Positions 50,407 through 60,400 of a DNA stretch of 64,000 bases are shown here, piece after piece. The number at the start of each line of letters is the position of its first letter. Within the stretch, counting starts at the first letter, position 1. Source of the stretch: an uncultured Bryobacteraceae bacterium (GTDB lineage Bacteria; Acidobacteriota; Terriglobia; Bryobacterales; Bryobacteraceae). The notes beneath the pieces were generated by a model, which saw only the letters and a program-made list of their open reading frames with translations, had not been told where the DNA came from and ran no database searches. The stretch covers positions 1 to 64,000 of the forward strand of contig CALJAM010000029.1 in assembly GCA_938027685.1 (NCBI GenBank), in the 5' to 3' direction. A program made the position numbers and the translations under genes.

Positions 50407-51498
50407 ATGAGTGCGGGAGTACTGGCGCTTGTACTTTGGCTGGCGGTGCAGGGGAAGATCGAGGTACGGCCGACGCTGGCGACGGAGCCGGTGAGCGACG
50501 ATCCCGATGATCCGGCCGTATGGGTGAATCCGCAGGACCCGGCGAAGAGCCTGATCGTAGCAACGAACAAAGTGGCCGCGCCGCGCGGCGCGCTGTATGT
50601 CTATGGGTTGGACGGCAGGATCCGGCAGGTGATCGACAACCTGAATCGGCCTAACAACGTGGACGTGGAGTACGGGATGCTGCTGGGTGGGCAGCGAGCG
50701 GACATCGCGGTAGTGACCGAAAGAATGGAGCGGCGGCTGCGCGTGTTCCGCATCCTGCCCGAGGGCCGACTCGAGGATGTCTCCTCGCTCGAAGGTCTGC
50801 GCGTCTTCGAAGGCTGCCAGGGCGAGCAGGCTGCGCCCATGGGCGTTGCGCTCTACCGGCGGCCGCGAGACGGAGCGGTTTTCGCGATCGTGAGCCGGAA
50901 AGAGGGGCCGCGCGAAGGCTATCTCTGGCAATATAGGCTCGTGGATGACGGCGCCGGTCGGGTGCGGGCGGAGAAAGTGCGCGAGTTCGGGCGTTTCAGC
51001 GGCCAGGCTGAAATCGAGGCGGTGGCGGTGGACGACGAGCTGGGCTACGTTTATTACGCCGACGAAGGCGACGGGATCCACAAATATCATGCCGATCCCG
51101 ATCATCCGGGGGCGGCGCGCGAGCTGGCCCATTTCGGTCGGGAGGGGTTCCAGGGGGATCGCGAGGGCATCGCAATTTACACGCTGCCCGGCGGGCGCGG
51201 TTACATTGTCTGCACGGACCAGTTACCGGGCAACAGCAAGTATCATGTGTACCGGCGGGAGGGAGCACCGGGCCGACCGCACGATCACTCCCGGCTGCTG
51301 AAGGTCTTCTACGGCGGAGCGGATGAGACCGACGGGATCGAGGTCGTTTCGGCGCCGCTGGGATCGGCGTTCCCCCACGGCCTGATGGTGGCGATGAACA
51401 GCGGCCCCAAGAACTTTCTCATTTACCGCTGGGAGGATATCGCGAGAGCGGGCGGCGTTCGGCTGCGAATCAACGGGCGCGGAGGGCCGCGGCGCTGA
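50407..51498 (+). CDS. Beta-propeller phytase
   Basis: A 363-residue phytase of the beta-propeller (BPP, alkaline, calcium-dependent) family, which removes phosphates from myo-inositol hexakisphosphate. Family landmarks match Bacillus-type phytase in order: SDDPDDPAVWVNP, LYVYGLDGR, RPNNVDVEYGMLLGGQRADI, SGQAEIEAVAVDDELGYVYY followed by ADEGDGIHKYHADP, DREGIAIYTLPGGRGYIVC, and DETDGIEVVSAPLGSAFPHG. A short hydrophobic N-terminus (GVLALVLWLAVQG) may be the export signal. GGAG precedes the ATG with 8-bp spacing, and the gene is 39 bp behind the second receptor. The divergent operon degrades inositol, so phosphate and carbon are both plausibly recovered. Confidence 0.93.
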   Translation: MSAGVLALVLWLAVQGKIEVRPTLATEPVSDDPDDPAVWVNPQDPAKSLIVATNKVAAPRGALYVYGLDGRIRQVIDNLNRPNNVDVEYGMLLGGQRADIAVVTERMERRLRVFRILPEGRLEDVSSLEGLRVFEGCQGEQAAPMGVALYRRPRDGAVFAIVSRKEGPREGYLWQYRLVDDGAGRVRAEKVREFGRFSGQAEIEAVAVDDELGYVYYADEGDGIHKYHADPDHPGAARELAHFGREGFQGDREGIAIYTLPGGRGYIVCTDQLPGNSKYHVYRREGAPGRPHDHSRLLKVFYGGADETDGIEVVSAPLGSAFPHGLMVAMNSGPKNFLIYRWEDIARAGGVRLRINGRGGPRR

Positions 51499-51510
51499 TC
51501 CGGATGCGAC

Positions 51511-52764
51511 TCACTTAGGCAAGTTAGTCATGCCGGGCGAGGTTGCGTAGAGGCGTGCGCCGTCGCTGACAAAGGTTTGCGCCGAGCAGGTATTGGGCTC
51601 GGTTCCTATCTCCATGCCGCCGCGGACCAGGGCCGGCCAGAGGAACTTGCGTCCGCCTACATCGTCCTGGCAAATCAGGAACGAAATCGTCTGGCCGTCG
51701 GTCAGGCCCGTGAAGGTCGGAGCAACCACGTCACCCGCAAGCGTGATGCTATGGGCGGTGCCGGCGCTGAAGTCGAAGACAGGCGTCGGCGAGAAGGGCA
51801 CCTCCACCCGGCCGGTGACGACGGGCGTTCCCGCCATCCCGGAATTGGGGCTGATCATCAGCGAGGAGACGTCGACCGCCTCGAGATCGGAGCCGCGCAC
51901 GCGCTTCAGCGTGTTGAGGGCTTCTTCGTTCCAGCGTGCGTCCGGGGCGCCGGTGATGTACCAAGAAGAACCGTTGTCGGCCAGGATGAGACCGTATTTC
52001 TTGATCGCGCGCAGGATCACCTGGACTTCGGGCGGGAAGCCGGAGATGTCGTAATCCTGGCGGAGGCGAAAGCGCTGACCCATGGGCGGAAGGTCGGGGT
52101 CGCTCGAGCGCGAAGCGAAATGGCGGGCGGGCCAGACGTACTCGCGGCGGGTGCGGGGCACGGTAAGGCGCAAGGCATGACGAATCTCGCCGCTGGCGAC
52201 TTCGTCGTAGCGGACCAAGCCGGGGAGAATGGGCAAGCCCGCCGCGTCAGCCGAAGTCCAACCGGCTGGCCGCAGAGCATTCGAGCGCAGATCGAAGACG
52301 GCTCCCGAGTAAGCGACCCAGGAGCCGTCGGGTTGTGGTCGCGCCAGATATAACTCGAACAGCTTACAAACGCCCTGCTGCAGGATGAGTAAGTGGGCGT
52401 CTCCCGCGGGCTCGATGGCCGGATTGGGCGGGATGGGATAAGGCCCGGGGTCGCTTTCAGCTGCTCCTTCGACAAACCGCACCGGGACCAGAGGCTGGTC
52501 GGCAGGAACGATGTTGTACGGGATGGCGCCGGTGCGTCCGAAGTCAGGGTGGAGGCTCCGTTCGGGCCCGTTGTTTTCGATGTATTTGGCCGATTTGGGG
52601 TGAACCGGGAGGTGATCTACCGGTGTATTCCAAATGTTATTGGCCGGAAAGATGGGGCAGCCGGCGATTTGGGGTTGGCCGCCGAGGCGCGCGTAGCCTA
52701 CGAAAAGAACTGCGAAAAGGATGCGCCAAGCTAAGCGGCCAGCGCGGCTTTGCACGAATAACAC
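51511..52764 (-). CDS. Secreted protein of unknown function (417 aa)
   Basis: A predicted exported protein with an N-terminal hydrophobic segment (LAWRILFAVLFVGYARLGG). The conserved-looking block GCPIFPANNIWNTPVDHLPV is followed by a region of about 300 residues containing GVCKLFELYLARPQPDGSWV and IKKYGLILADNGSSWYITGA. The C-terminal 100 residues look like a separate beta-rich domain (VFDFSAGTAHSITLAGDV, LTDGQTISFLICQDDVGG). Proteins starting in this way are recurrent in soil bacteria, but I cannot name a function. It is convergent with the phytase (12 bp between stops) and is probably not part of that regulon. Confidence 0.75.
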   Translation of the reverse strand: MLFVQSRAGRLAWRILFAVLFVGYARLGGQPQIAGCPIFPANNIWNTPVDHLPVHPKSAKYIENNGPERSLHPDFGRTGAIPYNIVPADQPLVPVRFVEGAAESDPGPYPIPPNPAIEPAGDAHLLILQQGVCKLFELYLARPQPDGSWVAYSGAVFDLRSNALRPAGWTSADAAGLPILPGLVRYDEVASGEIRHALRLTVPRTRREYVWPARHFASRSSDPDLPPMGQRFRLRQDYDISGFPPEVQVILRAIKKYGLILADNGSSWYITGAPDARWNEEALNTLKRVRGSDLEAVDVSSLMISPNSGMAGTPVVTGRVEVPFSPTPVFDFSAGTAHSITLAGDVVAPTFTGLTDGQTISFLICQDDVGGRKFLWPALVRGGMEIGTEPNTCSAQTFVSDGARLYATSPGMTNLPK

Positions 52765-52996
52765 GGATGACTCCCTTCGAACCGCCAGCCATTATAACAG
52801 GCTGGGGTTAGGACCGACGGGAGGCGAGTCTGGCAGCGGAGCCCGGGAACGGCGGGCATTGAGACCCGCAAGGCGTTCAGCGCGCTTGTTACAGCCAACC
52901 ACGCGTTGACAGGCCCAAGGGCAGTCGCGGCGCGGCAGGCCTCAGGCGATAGAATGGTGGCGAAGTCCGACCAAAAGATTAAGGAGCGAGCAACGC

Positions 52997-54277
52997 ATGG
53001 GCATGCTTTGGGGCGTGGGTTCGCCCGCGACGGAGCTGACGAGCGAGGAGCTCCGGCAGGGCCTGTACCAGGCATTGCAAGGATTGGGAACGCGCCGCAA
53101 GGTGCTGGCTGTACCGCCGGACATCACGCGGCTGCACTCGCGCGCGGGCGAGCTGACGCGGTATGTGCGGGATTATTACGGCGACCGGCTGACGGACGTT
53201 CTGCCCGCGCTGGGCACGCACCTGGCGATGACGGCTGCAGAGGTTCGCGAAATGTACGGCGATCTCGATCCCGGCCTATTTCGCCCGCACGACTGGCGGC
53301 GCGCGCCGATCACACTGGGCGAGGCGTCGCCGGAGCTGGTGCGCGAGCTTTCCGGTGGACTGGTCGAGTTCCGCTGGCCGGTGCAGGTGAACCGGATGTT
53401 GGTGGAGGGCGGCTATGATCTGATCGTCTCGATCGGGCAGGTGGTGCCGCACGAGGTCAGCGGCATGGCCAACTACACCAAGAATCTAGTGGTTGGCACG
53501 GGAGGCGCGGAGGCCATCAACAAAAGCCATTTCCTGAGTGCGGTGCACGGGATCGAGCGGATCCTGGGCCGTGCGGACAATCCCGTGCGGCGGCTTTTCG
53601 ATTACGCGGAGCGCGAATATCTGAGGCAATTGCCCGTGGTTTACGTTTTGACAGTGATCGGCCGCAACGCGGAGGGCCGCCTGGTCGTGCGGGGGATGTT
53701 CATCGGCGAGGATCGGGAGGGCTTCGAGAAGGCGGCGGAGCTGGCCTTCGCGGTGAACGTGGAATTGCTGGAGCGGCCGCTAGCCAAGGTTGTGGCCTAT
53801 CTGGATCCCACTGAGTACAAGAGCACGTGGCTGGGCAACAAAGCGATTTACCGCACGCGGATGGCCATCGCCGACGGCGGCGAGCTGATCGTACTGGCGC
53901 CCGGCGTAAGCCGCTTCGGCGAGGATGAGGAGATCGACCGGTTGATCCGCAAGTACGGCTACGTGGGGCGCGAGCGGGTGCTGGCGGCGGTGAGCCGCGA
54001 GGCCGACTTGGGTGCGAACCTTTCGGCGGCCGCACATCTGATCCACGGCTCTTCGGAAGGGCGGTTCCGGATTACGTATTGCCCGGGCGGCTTGAGCCGG
54101 GAGGAGACCGAAGGTGTTAACTTCGGCTATGCGGATCCGGCGGCGATGATGAAGCGTTACGATCCCTCGCGACTGGCCGACGGCTTCAACAGGGTGGACG
54201 GCGAAGAGATTTACTTCATAAGCAATCCGGCCACGGGACTTTGGGCCGCCCGCGAGCGGTTCGAGGCGGCGGCGTGA
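52997..54277 (+). CDS. LarA-like (lactate racemase family, DUF2088) protein
   Basis: A 426-residue protein of the nickel-pincer racemase family. PPDITRLHSRAGELT at 40-54 matches the phosphate-binding DxTR motif. GTHLAM supplies His75, and VVPHEVSGMANYTKNLVVG supplies His152 and Lys162. The His-to-Lys spacing of ten equals that of LarA His174 and Lys184, the lysine carrying the nickel-pincer cofactor, and His75 fits LarA His108. AAGGAG precedes the ATG. No larB, larC or larE is adjacent, so cofactor synthesis must be encoded elsewhere. The substrate is probably a 2-hydroxy acid, not necessarily lactate, since the family acts on several. Confidence 0.82.
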   Translation: MGMLWGVGSPATELTSEELRQGLYQALQGLGTRRKVLAVPPDITRLHSRAGELTRYVRDYYGDRLTDVLPALGTHLAMTAAEVREMYGDLDPGLFRPHDWRRAPITLGEASPELVRELSGGLVEFRWPVQVNRMLVEGGYDLIVSIGQVVPHEVSGMANYTKNLVVGTGGAEAINKSHFLSAVHGIERILGRADNPVRRLFDYAEREYLRQLPVVYVLTVIGRNAEGRLVVRGMFIGEDREGFEKAAELAFAVNVELLERPLAKVVAYLDPTEYKSTWLGNKAIYRTRMAIADGGELIVLAPGVSRFGEDEEIDRLIRKYGYVGRERVLAAVSREADLGANLSAAAHLIHGSSEGRFRITYCPGGLSREETEGVNFGYADPAAMMKRYDPSRLADGFNRVDGEEIYFISNPATGLWAARERFEAAA

Positions 54278-54384
54278 GACGCCGGGAACCGCGATTGCGG
54301 GAGCGCCGAGAGGAAGTGAGAGAGTAGCCGCGCAGGCATGCAACGGCTCCGCTCGGGGCGCTCAGCGAATCCTACAACTCAAAG

Positions 54385-54400
54385 ACAACCCGCGGGTTGT
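54385..54400. repeat. 16-bp perfect palindrome
   Basis: ACAACCCGCGGGTTGT is exactly self-complementary. It lies about 108 bp after the LarA-like stop in a 222-bp gap between convergent genes. It has no following T run on either strand, so it is not an obvious intrinsic terminator; a protein-binding site is possible. Confidence 0.5.
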
Positions 54401-54499
54401 GAGGAACTAAGTTACTCGACGGCCGATGGAGACGATTTTACTCAAAAGAGGCCGCCGGGCGCGCGGCAGCAAGTCGCGAAGTTACTGAAGCTACTAAGA

Positions 54500-55006
54500 T
54501 TACTGGCCGGCAACCTCGGGCGCGGAGCCGGCGGCGCCTGTCAGCGGACGAGGCCGGCAGCCCTCCTCTTCCAGCAACTCGAGCGCGAGGCGCACGGCGT
54601 CGCGGACGTAGGGCGGACAGCGCTGCTGGAATAGATTTTCGCGTCGGGCTCGGGTCAGCCCTTCCGGCGTCGAGAGGTTGCAGCCGAGCAGATCGCGGCA
54701 AAGCGTCGAGCCGTGAAGCTCGCGAAACCGCTCGAGCAGGCGGCGGCAGCGTTCGTAGGTCTTCTCTTTCTCGGGGACGTTGTCGGCGGGGCTGACGCTC
54801 GCCTGAGCCAGACCGATTGCCATGGCGGCGCCCGTGAGGCTGCCGCAGACGCCGGCGGTGCGAGCCAGGCCGCCGCCGAAGGCGGCGGCAACGCGGAGGG
54901 AGACTTCAGCTGGAATTCCCCAGGGTTCGGCAAGCACGGAGAAGACGGCCTGGGCGCAGGAGTAACCCTGGCGGAAACGTTTCTCGGCGGCATCGGCTGG
55001 ATGCAT
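54500..55006 (-). CDS. C_GCAxxG_C_C family protein
   Basis: A 168-residue small protein of the family named for its cysteine pattern. FRQGYSCAQAVFSVLAE at 11-27 carries Cys17, and GGLARTAGVCGSLTGAAMAI around 45-64 carries Cys54. Further cysteines are in YERCRRLLERF, STLCRDLLGCNL and QRCPPYV. Members are thought to be redox-active or metal-binding and often sit beside electron-transfer genes; no biochemical role is established to my knowledge. The C-terminal 15 residues are low complexity. It is convergent with the LarA-like gene and divergent from the Thi4-like gene. Confidence 0.85.
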   Translation of the reverse strand: MHPADAAEKRFRQGYSCAQAVFSVLAEPWGIPAEVSLRVAAAFGGGLARTAGVCGSLTGAAMAIGLAQASVSPADNVPEKEKTYERCRRLLERFRELHGSTLCRDLLGCNLSTPEGLTRARRENLFQQRCPPYVRDAVRLALELLEEEGCRPRPLTGAAGSAPEVAGQ

Positions 55007-55175
55007 AGCCCCGCATCATAGCACGAGGCTTTTGCGACCGCCATATGGCAAACGGGGCGGCACAAGAAGACGCCGATCAAACTGTGTCTGCCGCAGGTTA
55101 GAATTGTCGCAGAGGCTCGGTCGGGTTCCGGCAGACGAGGCATAAAGCGAAGAGGTCCGACAGGAGGCAACGAGG

Positions 55176-55970
55176 TTGTCGAAGATCGAGGAGAATGCGA
55201 TTTCGCGCGCCATTGTCGAGGCATATCAGGAAAAACTGGCGCGCAGTCTGGCGAGCGACGTCATCGTGGTGGGCGCCGGGCCGGCGGGGTTGACGGCGGC
55301 GGCGACGCTGGCGCGGGCGGGCAGGCGGGTCACGGTGATCGAAAAGCGGCTGGCGGTAGGCGGTGGGATCTGGGGCGGCGGCATGGGGATGAACGAAGTC
55401 GTGGTGCAGGAGGAGGCGCTGGAAGTGCTGCAAGCAGCGGGCGTGCGGGCGCGGGCGCGCGAAATGGGGCTCTACGTAGCGGATGCGCTGGAGCTGGCCT
55501 GCGCGCTCTGCCTGGACGCGCTGCGCGCGGGAGCGACGATCCTGAACCTGGTGACGCTGGAAGACGTCTGCGTGCATTCGGGCCGTGTGACGGGCGTGGT
55601 GGTGAACCAGACCGGGCTTTCGGGTACGCTGCCCATAGATCCCATCGCGCTGGTGGCGGCGGACGTGATTGACGCGTCCGGACACGAGGCGGTGGCGGTG
55701 GAGAAGCTGGCGAGCCGCGGGTTGCTGCAGCCGGCGGCACCGCGAGGCAGGATCGGCGACGGCCCCATGGATGCGGCGACGGCCGAGCGTTTCGTTGTGG
55801 AGCGCACGGGCCCCATTTATCCCGGGCTGTGGGTGGCAGGCATGAGCGTGTGTGCGGCCTATGGGGGACCGAGGATGGGCCCGATTTTCGGCGGGATGCT
55901 GCTTTCGGGTCGGCGGGTGGCGGAGCTGATTCTCGCCGGGGCGCGGCAGACGAACGAAGTACGCAGCTAG
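55176..55970 (+). CDS. Thi4-like FAD/NAD-binding protein (thiazole synthase family)
   Basis: A 264-residue flavoprotein-fold enzyme of the Thi4 family, which makes the thiazole precursor of thiamin from NAD and glycine. The nucleotide loop VIVVGAGPAGLTAA is at 29-42, followed by GGGIWGGGMGMNEVVVQ, IDASGHEA and the C-terminal GPRMGPIFGGMLLSGRRVAE. The start is TTG at 55176 with AGGAGG 8 bp upstream. At the position where yeast-type enzymes have the sulfur-donating Cys, and archaeal sulfide-using enzymes have His, this protein reads LPIDP, so Pro153 appears to take its place (alignment by eye). No other thiamin gene is nearby. It may use free sulfide or have a different activity. Confidence 0.85.
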   Translation: MSKIEENAISRAIVEAYQEKLARSLASDVIVVGAGPAGLTAAATLARAGRRVTVIEKRLAVGGGIWGGGMGMNEVVVQEEALEVLQAAGVRARAREMGLYVADALELACALCLDALRAGATILNLVTLEDVCVHSGRVTGVVVNQTGLSGTLPIDPIALVAADVIDASGHEAVAVEKLASRGLLQPAAPRGRIGDGPMDAATAERFVVERTGPIYPGLWVAGMSVCAAYGGPRMGPIFGGMLLSGRRVAELILAGARQTNEVRS

Positions 55971-57343
55971 CGGGCGAGCGCCAGGAAAGACAAGAGCCTG
56001 TAAGCGCGCACAACGGCCGGCGCCGTGGTGTGTGCCTAGGAGCGGGAGAATGCGTCCGTCGCTTTGCAGGAATCGTGAGAGGTCTGCACGCCTTGCTGTT
56101 CATTTGCACCGAGATTCACGCTTGTGTTACCGGCCACACCGGTGCGGGTACATCGTAGGGTCCGTCTTTCACGAACTGCCGCGGCCGGACACTCAAACAT
56201 GATCTGGGAGCAAAGTTGCCGCGGATGCTCCCGGGGCTCCGCGGGGTGACTGGCGATGGCCGTGCGGGGGCGCCCGAAGCCCGTCAGGCTACCGCCGTTG
56301 CGTCCGAGGACGAATCGGTCGATCCACAGTCGTTATTGGGAAGCGGTGAGACCAGCAAGCTCGCGAGCCGCGGCGGCACGAAGCCAGGTCCGCAGGGCGG
56401 AAGGGCTCCGGCGTCCGAGGCCGTGTCGGGTACGGGGACGTAAAGTTGTCGGTGCAAAAGCCGGAGCGCAGTAAGTGAGGTTCTGGATTAGGAACCTAAA
56501 TCCGCGAAAGTAACTTACATCCTACCGCCTGTATAACGACGATTCGGGCGACAAAAGTAAGTCAAGTACCCGCTCCGCCGATTTGAACAAGAGTTTCTGG
56601 GGCGGCTTGCACACCGGGACGCGGCCGGCCTGGAAAGCACTTGCGGGCCCAGCAGTCCTCGCGGCACCGGGGCGGGCTGCATCACATCGGCTGGCCTGAG
56701 CGGGTGAAGCGGTCCAGGCGGCAGGATTTCTGCGGCGCGTTTGATGAGCGAGACTGCGCCGCCGGAGGGCCGGCAAGTCGCGCTCGTGCCGGCGGAGGCG
56801 GGTTCGGCGGCGCGGGATGCCTCCGCACGCGACGGAGTGCGCGACGACGGGGCTGCGGCGCGCGGCGGAGAAGGTCCGTGGGCCAGGCATGCCTCCGCAT
56901 GTCTCGAGGACCGACGCGGTCGGACTGCGTCGGCATGGTTCAAGAACCGGGGGGCGGGACCTGCCGGGGCTCGCGAGTATCTTCCCTGCCCCGAAGCGCT
57001 TCCCGCGCCGGGCGCGGAGGCCGAATGGGATCGAGGCGCGGGAAGTGGAGGAAAAGCTCCGCGCCCGAAACTTGCGCCCGCGATGAGGAGCGCCGAACGA
57101 AATCGAGAGGCTAAGTCGAGTAAGGGCGGAGGCGGTCCGTGACGAGGCTTGGCGGCCGACGACGAATGTGATCGGGCGGATGCTCAAGGAGGTCCGGAGG
57201 CGCACCCGCCGGATGGTCTGCTTCGTCAACGCGGCCGGCGTGGATCGCTTATTCGATCTGTCACCGGTTGGATTTCAAGCGGCCAACCGCACCCGCCGGG
57301 TATTCGCGCCAGCGAATTGACATCACCCCGTTCGGGCCGCGCC
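55971..57343. other. Long gene-free stretch
   Basis: About 1.4 kb in which open frames overlap on all sides and translate to Gly/Ala/Arg-rich sequence without initiation signals. A cluster of short inverted repeats lies at 56471-56518 (GTAAGT with ACTTAC, enclosing AGGTTC with GAACCT). Beyond 56600 the plus strand is G-rich. I find no tRNA, transposase remnant or recognisable protein fragment. Confidence 0.5.
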
Positions 57344-57373
57344 TTGACGGCCGTGTGGCAGCTGTGCTAGTTT
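57344..57373 (+). promoter_or_regulatory. Possible promoter of the third TonB-dependent receptor
   Basis: TTGACG (57344-57349, 5 of 6) and TAGTTT (57368-57373, 4 of 6) with 18-bp spacing, about 77 bp before the receptor ATG at 57451. Confidence 0.45.
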
Positions 57374-57450
57374 AAGGCGCGATCCGGGTGAGGCTGCGGA
57401 GCGTTGCTCGGAAAGGGTGAGCGGCGTGCGGCCCGCCTAGGCTTGCACAG

Positions 57451-60400
57451 ATGAGGGTTGGTCCTATGCGTTGGAAGGCACCAAGCAGTGTCTTTATAAG
57501 CATTCTGGCTTGGTTGCTCCTGACGTCTCCGCCCGTGCCGGCTCAGGAGACGCGGGGCACGATTCTCGGCATCGTCAAAGACCCCTCCGGAGCTGTCGTG
57601 CCCGGAGTAGCGATCACGCTCCTTCAATTGGAGACCAACACGGCGATTCGCACCCAAACCAACGCCGCGGGCCTGTTCGAGGTTCCATTACTGATGCCCG
57701 GGCCTTACGAGATCACTGCAGAGGCGGCGGGTTTCAAGCGCTTCGTACGCCGCGGGCTGACTCTGACAGTAGGCGCGCGGCTCAACATCGAAATCCAACT
57801 CGAGCTGGGGCAGGCCGCAGAAACCGTGACGGTCACGGCGGAGGAGCCGGTGCTGGAAACGACCTCGGCCACCCTAGGCCAGACCTTTGACAATAAGGCC
57901 GTGATGGAGTTGCCTGTGCTCGGCAACAACGTCATGCTCTTAGCCGGGCTTGCCGAGGGCATGCAACGCACCGGCGGCTACAATTACCTGGGCCTTCATT
58001 CCACGATCGGCGCTTCGTCGTACTCGACGGCGGGCGGCGTGGGCGGCAACGAGTGGGCGCTGGACGGCACACCCAATACGGGCCACTCGCGGCGGGCGGC
58101 GTACCTGCCTTACACCGACGCGGTGGCTGAATTCCGCGTAGAGGCCACCAGCTTCGACGCGAGCGTGGGGCACACCACCGGGGCCTACATCAGCATCCAG
58201 TCCAAGTCGGGCACCAACGTCTACCACGGCACGCTGACCGAGAGCCATTGGCAGCAGCGCTGGAACGCGACCCCCAGCAATGACAACGCAGCCTACTGGG
58301 GCCGCATTCGCGACGCGGAGGCGCGCGGCGACTACGCTTTGGCCGAACAGCTTCGCCGCGAGCCGCGGCAACCCTCGGGCCGCTCCAATAATTACGCGGC
58401 GTCCGTCGGCGGTCCGGTAAGAATCCCGCGCGTTTATGACGGTAAGGACAAGCTATTCTTTTATTTCATCTTCAACGGCTTCAAGGACGCCAAGACCGAG
58501 GAGCCCGGCAACAAGCTCTTTTCCGTGCCCACGGCCGAGGAGCGCAAGGGCGATTTCTCCCGGCTGCTGCGGGTGAACGCCTCCAAGTACCAGATCTATG
58601 ATCCCCTCACGACGCGACTCAATCCGGCCACGGGCATCTACGAACGGGATCCCATTCCCGGCAATATCATCCCGGCCAGCCGCCAGCTCAACCCGATGTA
58701 CAAGTTCTACGAAAAGCTCTATCCGCTCCCCAACAATCCGCCTCAGACGGACATCGAAGGCCGCAACAACTACTTTAACGGGCGAATTCCCTTCAACTGG
58801 GATTACAAGGCGTTTCAACACCGGACGGACTACGTTCCCACCGAGAAGAATCGCTTTTTCGTCCGCTGGAGTTATAACAAATTCGTCGAGGATCGCAACG
58901 ACTGGACCTATGACACAGCTCGCTGGCTGCACTCCAACGCGCTGCACCGCATCAACAAGAACGCCGGTTTCGATTACGTACGCACGTTCACGCCCAGCAC
59001 GATTCTCAACGTGGCCGTTTCCTACAACCGATACTACGACAGCGGTCTCAACAAGGAGCAGCTCAAATACAAGCCGAGCGACGTGGGCCTGCCCCGCTAT
59101 TTGGACGAGAAGGCGGGCGACAACCATATCCTGCCCAGAGTGGATTTCTCCGATTACCGCGACGTGAGCGGCACTGTGCCGCGGCTGAACCCGGTTTCGG
59201 TCGGCGCGGCGAAAGCCGACCTCATGAAGTACGCAGGCAAGCACAGCCTCAAGATGGGCTGGGACGGCCGCATGTACTACCGCACCACGGGGTCGCCCGG
59301 CTACAGCTCGGGCTACTTCGAGTTTCGCAACAACCTGTTCCGCAAGACCTCGGCGACGACCGGCGTGGGCAACCTGGGTATCGAGTGGGCCGCGTTCATG
59401 CTCGGCATTCCTAACGCGATGAGCGTGGACACTAACGATTCCTCTTACATCACGACACCCTATCAGGGTATCTTCGTGCAGGACAATTATCGGGTCACCA
59501 CCAAGCTGACCCTTAACCTGGGAGTGCGCGTCGAATACGAGGGCAGCATCCGGGAGCGGTTCAACCGCGGGCTCCGCGATTTCGATCCGACGAAGGAGGT
59601 GGCGATTGCCCGCGCCGCTGACGAGGCTTACGCACGCGCGCCGCTGGCCGAGCGGCCGGCATCGGATTTCGTGATCCGGGGCGGCGTCAACTACCTCGGG
59701 CTGGGTGTGCCGCGCACGCGCACCAATCCCACCTGGCGCGCCATGCCCCGGTTCGGTTTCGCTTACGCGGCGACGTCCAGGTTGGTGCTGCGGGGCGGCT
59801 ATGGCATTTATTACGATACGCTCAACGTCTCCCACACGACCATCGATCAATCCGGTTATAGCCGCAGCACATCGACGATCATGACGACCACTCAGGGTGT
59901 GACATGGAACTGGGGCTACTTTACCCGCGACAATCCGCCAGTCACCGATCCGTTCCCGGTTCGTGAGGACGGCACGCGTTTCAACGTTCCTCTGGGCAAC
60001 GCGCTCGGGGTCAATAGCTTCCTGGGTCGCAGCTTCAGCTTCCTGAACCCGAACTATCAGCCGGCCGAACAGCACCGTTGGCGTCTGGAGATCCAGCGCC
60101 AGATCGGTCCGAATTCGGTCTTTTCGCTCGCCTATTCTGGGTCCTGGGTAGGTAACTTGGGCGTCGACCGCAGTTTGCGACCGCTGCCCGAGAAGTATTG
60201 GGCAGGAGGATTGGTCCGGAACAACGCCGTGGCTCAGGACATGACGCGGCAGGTGACGAATCCCTTTTACATCGCGAACTTCGCCGACCTTCAGCAGAGC
60301 CAGCCTCTGCTTTACCAGCAAATGACTACCCTGAGTTTCTTCACCAGCCGCACGATTCAGAAACAGCAGCTTCTGAGGCCTTTTCCGCATATGACGGGAC

